DNA from: an uncultured Arachnia sp.
Lineage (GTDB): Bacteria; Actinomycetota; Actinomycetes; Propionibacteriales; Propionibacteriaceae
DNA length: 64,000 bases
Assembly: GCA_947499145.1 (NCBI GenBank)
Contig: CANMNB010000005.1
Span: 1-64,000 of the forward strand
Direction: 5' to 3'
Of this stretch, positions 1 through 8,290 are shown piece after piece. The translations under genes and the position numbers were made by a program. Each line of letters opens with the position of its first letter. Position 1 is the first letter of the stretch. A model generated the notes under the pieces. It saw only the letters and a list, made by a program, of their open reading frames with translations, was not told the DNA's origin and made no database searches.

Positions 1-85
1 CGAGGAGGTGACCGAACCCCTCGCCCTCACCGCCTAAACGAAGGAACCCCCGCTACACCACTCCACGGGACTTGACCAATCCGTG

Positions 86-1921
86 TCACTCACTCGCGTT
101 CTCCCTCCGCAGGTTCGAGTCGAAGTACGGCCGCAGATGCTCGCGTAGAGCTTCGTCGCAGACATAGACGTAGGTGCCACGCATCCCACGGGTCAGCAGC
201 ACCCCGTAGATGTTCCTGACCATCTGATGGATCTCGGCGTCCGTGAGTCGAGTCCCGAGGAGGTTGTTGTTCAGCGACTTGCCCTTGGCGTCGTGGTAGT
301 TGGAGCGGTCGAAGATGATCGACCCACTCTCCGGGTCGTAGCGAAGGTCCTGGCCGATGACGACGCCCGCATAGTTCAGGTCGTATCCCTGAACGGTGTG
401 GATCGATCCGACCTCTTCCAGTGAGGTTCGGCTGTTGATCCAGTCAGTCGGGGTCCGGTTCCAGCACAGTTGGACGCCATCGATCTCGATGTCGAACACC
501 GGTCCCTCTGCGACCTTTCCCTTGCCCCGAGATCGCCACGGCCAGGCATAGCCGGCGACCAGTCTTGCCAAGCCGTATTCCCGGTCGCGGGCGAGGATGT
601 CGTCACGCATGGCGGCGAAGTCGTCGTAGAAGCGGAGGTCGTAGTCGCCGAAGTCCGACTGGGGAACGGGGCCACGGCCCGAGATGATGTCTCGGACGTA
701 CTGGACGTAGTCGTCGCCCGCGCTGACGCGCATCTGGGACAGCAAGCGGTACTTGCGCTCCTCGCTCTGGGCGATGCTGCTCATGCGTTCAAGGGCGGCG
801 CTGGGCACGTCCATGGGTCGAACACCTTGCCCCTCGTCGAGGAGGAAGATCTGGTGGCGGCTCCTGCGGATCACCCAGTCGATCTGCGTGAGCTGTTTCC
901 AGTCCTCGTCGGCTTCCGCGAGTCGCTGGCTACCTTCCCGAAAGCTCTTCGTCAACGTCCCCATCGCCTGTGCGCCGTACTGCGTCAGACGGTGCGTCTC
1001 ATCGACGATCAGGATGTCGTAGCCCTCAGGATCCGCGGCAACATCGAACGGCGTCACCACCATGTCCTGGGAAAGACCGGGTGTCTTCTCAAAAACGCGC
1101 CTGATCGACTTGCGAAGAGACTGCTGAGGGACGACGAGGCCGATCCGTGCTTCGGCCAGCAACTCGGGGTGGCCGGGCATGAAGAAGTCGCTGAAGACCG
1201 ACTCGGCGTCAGGATTGTCCTGGTCGTTACGGTCGCGAATGTCAACGAGCAGTTTGATGAGGTAAATCGCGACGATCGTCTTGCCGGTACCGGGGCCTCC
1301 CTCAACGACGGCCGTCCCGCCTTGGCCCTTACCGAGATCGTCGAACAGGCCATCCAGGATGTCCTCGATCACCGCTGCCTGGTCCTGGTTCAACGCTTTG
1401 AAGGGCGAGAGCTTGAACAGGTCGGAGTTCTGGATCTCGGGGATGCTCTTGTTGAACAGACCCTCCTGTTGGAGGCGTTGGAAGATGTCTCGGAACTTCC
1501 GCTGGTACTCGTCGCGCTGGTAGTACTCGGCGTTCGTGACACCATCGTTTCGGTTCAGCACTTCGAAGAGGCCGTCACCGGAGAACATGCGGATCAAGAA
1601 GGATTCGAGGTCCAAACACGCCGACTTGTTGAAGGTGTCGTCGATGACGATCCTGACCTCCCGAAGGCCCTGCTTAGCCTCGGACTCCAAGTGCTGGCTC
1701 ATACGGCCGTGCGCGTTCAACGACTCTCCGACGTACACCTTGCGGTGGTTATTCAGGGTGTAGACCACGGGCCAGTTGCGATGACGGCCCTCGCCGTCCT
1801 TCCAGGTCCCTACGGAATCCGGGGTGAATGCAAAGCGCTCGATGCGTGTCCCGCCAGCAGCCATCGTCCCTTCCTGGACCACGACGACATCGCCGGGCTC
1901 AAAGGTGTCGGTGCTACTCAT
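86..1921 (-). CDS. GIY-YIG nuclease-like domain fused to DUF2075/Schlafen-group-3-like P-loop helicase/ATPase
   Basis: 611-aa ORF; N-terminal PVVYTLNNHRKVYVGESLNAHGRM (GIY-YIG-like), Walker A EGGPGTGKT, Walker B DILIVDETHRL, C-terminal GSIHTVQGYDLNYAGVVIG and LTRGMRGTYVYV typical of DUF2075 proteins. Confidence 0.85.
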   Translation of the reverse strand: MSSTDTFEPGDVVVVQEGTMAAGGTRIERFAFTPDSVGTWKDGEGRHRNWPVVYTLNNHRKVYVGESLNAHGRMSQHLESEAKQGLREVRIVIDDTFNKSACLDLESFLIRMFSGDGLFEVLNRNDGVTNAEYYQRDEYQRKFRDIFQRLQQEGLFNKSIPEIQNSDLFKLSPFKALNQDQAAVIEDILDGLFDDLGKGQGGTAVVEGGPGTGKTIVAIYLIKLLVDIRDRNDQDNPDAESVFSDFFMPGHPELLAEARIGLVVPQQSLRKSIRRVFEKTPGLSQDMVVTPFDVAADPEGYDILIVDETHRLTQYGAQAMGTLTKSFREGSQRLAEADEDWKQLTQIDWVIRRSRHQIFLLDEGQGVRPMDVPSAALERMSSIAQSEERKYRLLSQMRVSAGDDYVQYVRDIISGRGPVPQSDFGDYDLRFYDDFAAMRDDILARDREYGLARLVAGYAWPWRSRGKGKVAEGPVFDIEIDGVQLCWNRTPTDWINSRTSLEEVGSIHTVQGYDLNYAGVVIGQDLRYDPESGSIIFDRSNYHDAKGKSLNNNLLGTRLTDAEIHQMVRNIYGVLLTRGMRGTYVYVCDEALREHLRPYFDSNLRRENASE

Positions 1922-2108
1922 CGTGGAAAGGAGCCTAGCGAGGATGCCTCAAGTGTGGGCGTCGGGCCGCGAACTCGGCCTACGCGAGGGTTGGCTGGGC
2001 GTGACGGAACTGCCCGGCCGCCGGACACCCGACCCGACGCAGATCGTTCACAGATCTACCCACAGTGGTCTACTGGATACGCACCCCGCTGGTCTGAGAG
2101 AAGTGGTC

Positions 2109-2999
2109 ATGGATCGTTCAGACGTGAGACGCCTACTGGGTGTCGACCCTGCCCGGAACCGCATCGTCGATGCCGAGGTCTCGGCACCGGAGCCGTGGGA
2201 GGGCATCTTGCGATCACGGGTGGTGCTGCGCGCCTCGGACGGGCACGCGATCCCATGCCTCCTCCTGGAACCGGAGCATCTCTCGACACCTCTGCCCGTC
2301 GTGGCCGTTCACCAACACAACGGCGAGTTCCATCTCGGCAAGAGCGAACCGGCCGGGATGGCGGGCAACCCGGACATGGCCTACGGCCTCGCACTCGCGA
2401 AGGCCGGGGTCACCACGCTGATCCCCGACCTCCACGGGTTCGAGGAGCGACGCGACCCCTCAGGCGACGGCGCACACGACGAACGGTTCCACGCATGGAA
2501 CCTCATCGCCCGCGGCACCACCCTGCAAGGGGCACACGTCACCGACGTCTCCCTGGCCATCGACTGGATCCTCCAGCACACCGGCGCCCGTTCCTGCGGC
2601 GTGATCGGACACTCGCTCGGCGGCCAGGTCAGCTTCTTCTCGATGGCGTGCGATGAGCGCATCATCGCCGGCGTGCTCAACTGCGGCGTCGGCACCGTGG
2701 CATCCTTCGAGCCCGCCGGCATCCTCCACAACCCCGCCTGGTATCCCCCGGGGATCGTGGAACTCGGTGACTCCCCCGTCGTCGCACGCGCCCTCCACCA
2801 GCAACGAGTCCTCCTCGTCGCCGGCAGCGACGACCCCCTGTTCCCCATCCCGGGCGTCGACGAGGTCGTCGCCGCCTTCGCACCCGGCATCGCCGACCAT
2901 GAAACCTTCGAGGGCGGACACGAGCTACCTGCCACGATGCTGGCCCGCGAAGTCGAGTGGCTCATCCGTGAACTCAACGCCGTCGGCCACTACGGGTAG
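2109..2999 (+). CDS. alpha/beta hydrolase (dienelactone hydrolase-like)
   Basis: MDRSDVRRLLGVDPARNRIV start inside ORF 1824..2999; nucleophile elbow GVIGHSLGGQ, late His in EGGHELP. Confidence 0.8.
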   Translation: MDRSDVRRLLGVDPARNRIVDAEVSAPEPWEGILRSRVVLRASDGHAIPCLLLEPEHLSTPLPVVAVHQHNGEFHLGKSEPAGMAGNPDMAYGLALAKAGVTTLIPDLHGFEERRDPSGDGAHDERFHAWNLIARGTTLQGAHVTDVSLAIDWILQHTGARSCGVIGHSLGGQVSFFSMACDERIIAGVLNCGVGTVASFEPAGILHNPAWYPPGIVELGDSPVVARALHQQRVLLVAGSDDPLFPIPGVDEVVAAFAPGIADHETFEGGHELPATMLAREVEWLIRELNAVGHYG

Positions 3000-3061
3000 C
3001 GCACGCACCAGGGTCCCGCGTCATCCATCGACTCCGCACTGCGTGCGGGTAGGTTGATGAC

Positions 3062-3808
3062 GTGAGGATCTTGGTCACCGGATCGGCAGACGGCCTCGGC
3101 AGGGCGGCGGCACACGAGCTCCTGAGGTCCGGACACGATGTCGTCGTCCACGTGCGCCACCCCGATCGTGTCAACGCCGTCCGCGACCTCCTCGACAGAG
3201 GGGCTGAGTTGGTCATCGGTGACCTTGCCGACGTGGCGCAGACCCGCCAGGTCGCCGACCAGGTGAACGCGCTGGGCCGGATGGATGCGGTCATCCACAA
3301 CGCGGGCGTGAACTCGGGACCAGCGGTGATCCCTGTCAACGTCGTGGCACCCTATCTGCTCACCGCCTGCATACTGCGCCCCGAACGACTCATCTACCTG
3401 AGCAGCGGCATGCATCGCGGCGGCCGGCCGGACCTCGCGCACATCGACTGGGCGGGCACCAGCCCCGGGAACTACTCGGACAGCAAGCTGCTCGTCAGCA
3501 CACTGGCGATGGCCGTGGCCCGGTTCTGGCCCGACACGGCCAGCAACGCCGTCGACCCAGGTTGGGTGCCCACCAGGATGGGCGGACCCTCAGCCCCCGA
3601 CGACCTGCGCCTGGGACACCTCACCCAAGAGTGGCTCGCCACCAGCGATGACCCTTCTGCCCGGAGCACCGGCGGCTACTGGCACCACCAACGACACGCC
3701 ACGGCGCACCCGGCGGTCCACGACGAAGACTTCCAGGGCCGGCTCCTCGACGAGCTCGCCCGCTTCACCGGCATCACGCTCCCCGACATCTTCAGGGATG
3801 GCAAGTAA
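3062..3808 (+). CDS. SDR-family NAD(P)-dependent oxidoreductase
   Basis: RILVTGSADGLGRAAA Rossmann motif, HNAGVN, YSDSKLL (YxxxK); GTG start. Confidence 0.85.
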   Translation: MRILVTGSADGLGRAAAHELLRSGHDVVVHVRHPDRVNAVRDLLDRGAELVIGDLADVAQTRQVADQVNALGRMDAVIHNAGVNSGPAVIPVNVVAPYLLTACILRPERLIYLSSGMHRGGRPDLAHIDWAGTSPGNYSDSKLLVSTLAMAVARFWPDTASNAVDPGWVPTRMGGPSAPDDLRLGHLTQEWLATSDDPSARSTGGYWHHQRHATAHPAVHDEDFQGRLLDELARFTGITLPDIFRDGK

Positions 3809-3828
3809 CAACAGAGAGGCTGTCAGCC

Positions 3829-4224
3829 ATGCAAATCACCCACAGCAGCGGCGAGACCGCCCAAGGACCCGCGGACTGGTTCACCGGCACCGTGTTCCTC
3901 GACCCCATCCGCACCCCCGATGAGCAGTCGGCCGTCGGCTCCGCGCATGTTCGCTTCGCCCCGGGCGCGAGGACGGCCTGGCACAAGCACCCGAAGGGAC
4001 AGACCCTCTACGTCACCGACGGGATCGGGTACGTCGCGCGGCGCGGCGGCCAAGTGGTGCAGATCCGTCCCGGCGACGTGGTCTACATCGAGCCGAACGA
4101 GGAGCATTGGCACGGCGCCACCGAGGACCGGTTCATGGCGCACGTCGCCATCCACGAGGCCGACGACCAGGGCGAGACCGTGACCTGGCTGGAGCATGTC
4201 ACCGACGGCGAATACCACGTCTGA
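3829..4224 (+). CDS. cupin-domain protein
   Basis: FAPGARTAWHKHPKGQTLYVTDGIGYVARRGG...GDVVYIEPNEEHWHGA cupin motifs. Confidence 0.85.
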   Translation: MQITHSSGETAQGPADWFTGTVFLDPIRTPDEQSAVGSAHVRFAPGARTAWHKHPKGQTLYVTDGIGYVARRGGQVVQIRPGDVVYIEPNEEHWHGATEDRFMAHVAIHEADDQGETVTWLEHVTDGEYHV

Positions 4225-4261
4225 GTTGGCCCCCCGTCCGCTCACGAGAGAATTCCAGCTC

Positions 4262-4795
4262 ATGTCGCTCTCCCGCCCACACCTCGCAGCCGCGATCGTC
4301 GCGGCACTCGCCACCGGGTGCGGCGAGGCCCAGCAGCCGCCTTCCGACCCAGCCCCGACGATGTCCCCAACGACGGGCGGTGGCACCACCACGACACCCA
4401 CCCCCACCCCCAGCCTCACCAGCGAGCCGGAGGCCCCCTCAATGAAGATCAACGTCATGATCGGCGACCAGCTCTCCAGCGCCACCGTCACCGACAGCCC
4501 CGCCACGCGCGATCTGCTCGCCCAGCTGCCCGTCACCGTCGCGATGATCGACCACGGTGGTGTCGAGAAGACCGGCCCTCAGCCCGCGCCGCTCTCGCTC
4601 GAGGGCCAACCCGACGGCGCGGACCCGGGCGTGGGCGACGTCGGCTACTACGCGCCCGGCAACGACTTCGTCCTCTACTACGGAGACCAGGCATACTTCC
4701 CCGGGATCGTGGTCCTCGGCAGCCTCGACGGGGACGCCGCCGAGCAGATCGCCCGTCTGGACGGCCCCGTCACCGCCACTGTGGACGTAGGGTGA
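4262..4795 (+). CDS. cyclophilin-like fold lipoprotein
   Basis: Lipobox-like ATGCGE after a short signal peptide, Thr/Pro linker, then MKINVMIGDQLSSATVTDSPATRDL...GDVGYYAPGNDFVLYYGDQ. Confidence 0.75.
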   Translation: MSLSRPHLAAAIVAALATGCGEAQQPPSDPAPTMSPTTGGGTTTTPTPTPSLTSEPEAPSMKINVMIGDQLSSATVTDSPATRDLLAQLPVTVAMIDHGGVEKTGPQPAPLSLEGQPDGADPGVGDVGYYAPGNDFVLYYGDQAYFPGIVVLGSLDGDAAEQIARLDGPVTATVDVG

Positions 4796-4800
4796 CGGCC

Positions 4801-5388
4801 ATGGAACTGCAGGACTTCCTCGCCCACGTCCACCGCCGCGAGCTCATCGAGAGCGGCTCCGAACTCCACCGGCTCATGATTGAGGCCTCGCAGGAGGCGA
4901 TGCGGATCACGGCGGAACTCAACTCCCGCTATCACTCTCCCGACGAGGTGCGCGCGCTCCTGTCGCGGCTGACCGGCCGCCCCGTCGATGAGTCGGTGAC
5001 GGTGTTCCCGCCGCTCTACAGCGAGTTCGGCCGGAACCTCACGCTGGGCAAACGGGTCTTCATCAACATGGGGTGCCGGTTCCAGGACACCGGCGGCATC
5101 ACCATCGGCGACGACACCCTCATCGGGCATGGCTGCACCTTCACCACCATCAACCACTCGCTCGACCCGGAGCGTCGCGGCGACATGGTCCCGGCACCCA
5201 TCGTCGTGGGCCGCAAGGTGTGGTTCGGCGCGAACGTAACGGTGCTCCCTGGGGTGACGATCGGCGACGGCGCGGTGATCGGTGCTGGCTCCGTCGTCAC
5301 CCGGGATGTGGAGCCGGACGTGATTGTCGCGGGCGTCCCGGCCAGGCCCATCCGCCCCACCGGATTCCACAGCATCTCCGCTCCCTGA
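4801..5388 (+). CDS. sugar O-acetyltransferase (maltose/galactoside acetyltransferase family)
   Basis: MELQDFLAHVHRR...; left-handed beta-helix hexapeptides FINMGCRFQDTGGITIGDDTLIGHGCTFTTINH...VWFGANVTVLPGVTIGDGAVIGAGSVVTRDV. Confidence 0.85.
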   Translation: MELQDFLAHVHRRELIESGSELHRLMIEASQEAMRITAELNSRYHSPDEVRALLSRLTGRPVDESVTVFPPLYSEFGRNLTLGKRVFINMGCRFQDTGGITIGDDTLIGHGCTFTTINHSLDPERRGDMVPAPIVVGRKVWFGANVTVLPGVTIGDGAVIGAGSVVTRDVEPDVIVAGVPARPIRPTGFHSISAP

Positions 5389-5536
5389 GGGCCCACACCC
5401 GAGGCGAGGAGGCGGCGGCCTCGGACCTGATGCTGCGCCATCGACGATCGGCCTGCGTCCATCGTCATCGAGGCCGTCATCAGCAGGTTGCCGCAGTCGC
5501 TCAGGATCGCCGGGTCGCCACCGACCGTGTGCCCAT

Positions 5537-6211
5537 CTACTCGTCGCTGGGCAGCGCCAGTGGCCCGGTGCACACGAGCGCACGGCCGGGGCTGTCCATG
5601 GTGATCTCGTCGTTGTATGCCGTGGGGCCGGGGGACGGCGCGACCTGGACGCACACCTCCACCTGGGTCGGGGCCGTGGTGAGCGGCTGCTCGTCATGGA
5701 CCATCGCCTCGCTCACGTCGGGGAGGTCACCGCGCAGCGGGAGCGGCACGGACATCTCACCGTTCAGGTGCCCGCCCCCGTCGACCAGCGCGGCGGGGGC
5801 CCGCCAAGGCGCGTGGAGCAACGTGCCGGGGGTGGTGCTGAAGACCTGCTTCGACAGACGTGCCGCGTCGGGGGAGGCCTGCGAGACCCAGACCGACTCC
5901 GGCTCCCGCGGGGCCGTGCTGCTGCCGGACTGGTCGTGGCCCCGCTCGGTGAGGACCAGCAGCGGAGCCTCACCGTCGTTGGTGACGGTGTAGGACACCC
6001 GCAGCCCCTGCTCGTCGCGGGACACCGTGGCCTCGATGCTGGCCCGGACGGACGCCGGCTCGGTGGTCACTGCAGCGTCCTGCGGGGACGGGGTGGTCGC
6101 GATCGCGGGGCCGGAGGGCGACGTGCCGGGGCCGGCCTCGAGCTCCGCTTCACCGCAGGCCGACAGCGCCAGGCACAACCCGGCAGCGACGACCCACCAC
6201 GCTCCCCTCAT
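5537..6211 (-). CDS. hypothetical lipoprotein
   Basis: MRGAWWVVAAGLCLALSACGEAE signal peptide with lipobox LSAC. Confidence 0.65.
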   Translation of the reverse strand: MRGAWWVVAAGLCLALSACGEAELEAGPGTSPSGPAIATTPSPQDAAVTTEPASVRASIEATVSRDEQGLRVSYTVTNDGEAPLLVLTERGHDQSGSSTAPREPESVWVSQASPDAARLSKQVFSTTPGTLLHAPWRAPAALVDGGGHLNGEMSVPLPLRGDLPDVSEAMVHDEQPLTTAPTQVEVCVQVAPSPGPTAYNDEITMDSPGRALVCTGPLALPSDE

Positions 6212-6527
6212 GCGCTCAACCCTAACCGACCTCCAACGTGGCGGCCCGACGACATACCCTCGGACAGGACGGCGAGGAGCCGACGAGAGGGACGACGATG
6301 GACGCAGTGGTGGAGGAGCCCCACGACTGGGGGTGCTGATCGGCGGCGAGTGGGCTGGCTTTCTTCTCGATGGAGTTCCGCTGGACAATGGCGTCAACGC
6401 GCCCAGCCGCTATCCCATGGATGAGGTCTCGCGGTGGATGTCCGCGGAGACCCGGCGGTTCGCATCGATCCCGTTGCATAATCGAAGTCCACCGCAGATT
6501 GAGGCAATCTCAGCCCGATTGAGGGGC

Positions 6528-7031
6528 CTACACCTCCGGCGGCGCCACTCGCACGTACGCCCGGGCCCCGTGGTCCAGATCGCGAGCTTCACGCAGCCCG
6601 TGTGACTCGAAGAACCCCTTCAGCCGCTCGTCGTCATGAGAGAGCATCACGAACTGTCGAATGTGGCTGCCGCGCCGCGCCAGCGCGTCGAGCAACGCTC
6701 CTCCGACCCCGGTGTTCCGGTGGTCCGGGTCGTGGGACCAGCCGACGGCGTCGTACAGAGCCAGGGTCTCCTGCGTGCTGGGCTGCTCCTCGTCGATGAC
6801 GATGTCGCTGCCCTCCTGCTCGGCGCGCCATTCCTTCTCGATCATGTCAAAGTCGATGTTCGGGTTCGTGGCCTCGCTGTAGAACACGACGTCGCGGCCT
6901 AGCGTGTCGCGGAGCAGCTTCACCAGCTCGTACGCCGATCGCATCGACGCCATCTCGTAGACGCCGCCCCTGCTGACTGTCATGTCCACCACGACGTACT
7001 TCCGTAACGACCCACTCCGCACCGTGCTCAC
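6528..7031 (-). pseudogene. GNAT-family acetyltransferase, apparently internally deleted
   Basis: LALYDAVGWSH joins directly to DPDHRNTGVGGALLDAL...RLKGFFESHGLREA; the residues normally between the YDAVGW and hPDHRRxGhG motifs are missing; frame remains open. Confidence 0.55.
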
Positions 7032-7497
7032 CAGTTCAGTGCAACACGAGTGTCCGGCAATCCCCGGCAGGCCTGCTTGGCCCGGCGCGCAATATCCGTT
7101 GCGCCGCGGTGGGCTGACCGCATGGTGCGTGGTCTAGGCCGCCCCTGCGATGGCGCCAAGGTGGAGGCGCGCGTGGACGAGGTCCCTGGGCAGGAGGCCG
7201 AGCTGGGCAAGGGCGTCAACGACGACTACTGGCGCCAACGGCACCTGCCGACGACGCCGCCGGAGACCACGTGTGCACCGTGCGGGTCGGCTGAGTTCGA
7301 ACCGGAGAGTGGTGTGCGATTCGGGTTGGTCAGCCAACCACAACCGCACACCACCCCTCCGCGACGGCAGGAGACAAACGAAGGCCGGACGCTGGTTCAG
7401 CGCCCGGCCCTCGCAATGAGTTCGGGGGAGGACGGCTCCCGGACTCTTGTGGCTCTGAGACCTACCCGTCCGTCTCGCGGGAGTCGGCGATGATCGT
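7028..7497 (+). pseudogene. degenerate, internally deleted second copy of the molybdopterin-oxidoreductase locus at ~8217-10010
   Basis: 5' block (ccagttcagtgca...caatccccggcaggcctgcttgg..ccgg..cg.aatatccgtt) matches 8217-8289; 3' coding block (aaggtggagg.gcgcgt..gaggccgagctgggcaag...actactggcgccaa.ggcacctgccg, ending gtcggctga) matches 9570-9802; shared downstream palindrome and terminator. Confidence 0.8.
7309..7354. repeat. bipartite palindrome, copy 1
   Basis: gtggtgtgcg-attcg-ggttgg-tcag-ccaacc-acaac-cgcacaccac. Confidence 0.8.
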
Positions 7498-7565
7498 CCA
7501 CACGCACGAGTTCGGCGACCACGTCGAGCTGACGGTCCTTCCCCGCGACACCTGACCGCCCACCG

Positions 7566-8105
7566 TCAGACGGAGGGTCCCGCGGCCCCGACGTCGGGCT
7601 CGGGGTGCTCGCCGAATCGGTCCCAGTCGCCGAAGGCGGGCCGGGCGCGCCGGTGGCCTGAGACGTCCAGGTCGCGATACTCCGAGATGCGGGCGTCCGG
7701 CATCGGCTTGACAACCTCCCGGCAGGTGGCGGTGCCGTCCTCCCGGAAGACCCAGGACTTGTGAGCAACGGCTTGGGACAACGTCCGCGGCCCGGTCTCG
7801 TCGTCGGGGTAGACGTAGACCGCGTAACCGTTCATGAAGAGGCGGTCATCGCCCTCCCGCTCCGAGAAGTCGAAGATCTCGACGGTCGAGCCGAACTCGT
7901 CGTACTTCACGACCCGGAGATGGTGTCCCCCGGGCTGCATGGTCAGGGTGTAGTCCGGCACTGTCCGACCCTGCGTGATCCTGCTCACCGAGAACTGGGG
8001 GCCCTGCCGGAAGCGTTCTCGCGCGGTCGCCTCGTCGATCTCCTCAACCGGATGGCCCCGGCGGACGTTCCACTTCAGGCCGTAGCGGTAGGTCATGGCG
8101 TGCAC
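7566..8105 (-). CDS. conserved hypothetical protein
   Basis: Coherent ORF (MTYRYGLKWNVRRGHPVEEIDEATARERFRQGPQF...); no family recognised. Confidence 0.6.
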   Translation of the reverse strand: MHAMTYRYGLKWNVRRGHPVEEIDEATARERFRQGPQFSVSRITQGRTVPDYTLTMQPGGHHLRVVKYDEFGSTVEIFDFSEREGDDRLFMNGYAVYVYPDDETGPRTLSQAVAHKSWVFREDGTATCREVVKPMPDARISEYRDLDVSGHRRARPAFGDWDRFGEHPEPDVGAAGPSV

Positions 8106-8132
8106 TCCTGCGATGTCGGTGTCAGCGTGGTC

Positions 8133-8219
8133 TCAGTTCGCCCAGGTGGTGAGCTCGACCTCGTGGATGTCGAAGATCCTAACCTCGTGGACCTCGGCGT
8201 AGTCCAGGGGATCACTCAC
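8133..8219 (-). CDS. possible 28-aa small ORF
   Basis: GTG-started ORF VSDPLDYAEVHEVRIFDIHEVELTTWAN*; starts at the edge of the duplicated intergenic block and sits 27 bp upstream of 7566..8105. Confidence 0.3.
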   Translation of the reverse strand: MSDPLDYAEVHEVRIFDIHEVELTTWAN

Positions 8220-8290
8220 CAGTTCAGTGCAAATGCGGCCCTCCGACAATCCCCGGCAGGCCTGCTTGGACCGGCACGTAATATCCGTTC

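Noticed and set aside
470-2656. 728-aa plus-strand ORF
   Set aside because: Antisense to the DUF2075 gene and out of frame with the hydrolase; GC-frame artefact.
6027-6605. Plus-strand ORF containing VLIGGEWAGFLLDGVPLDNGVNAPSRYPMDEVSRW
   Set aside because: Internal segment looks protein-like but has no credible start, overlaps the antisense lipoprotein and GNAT gene, and could not be assigned; at best a fragment.
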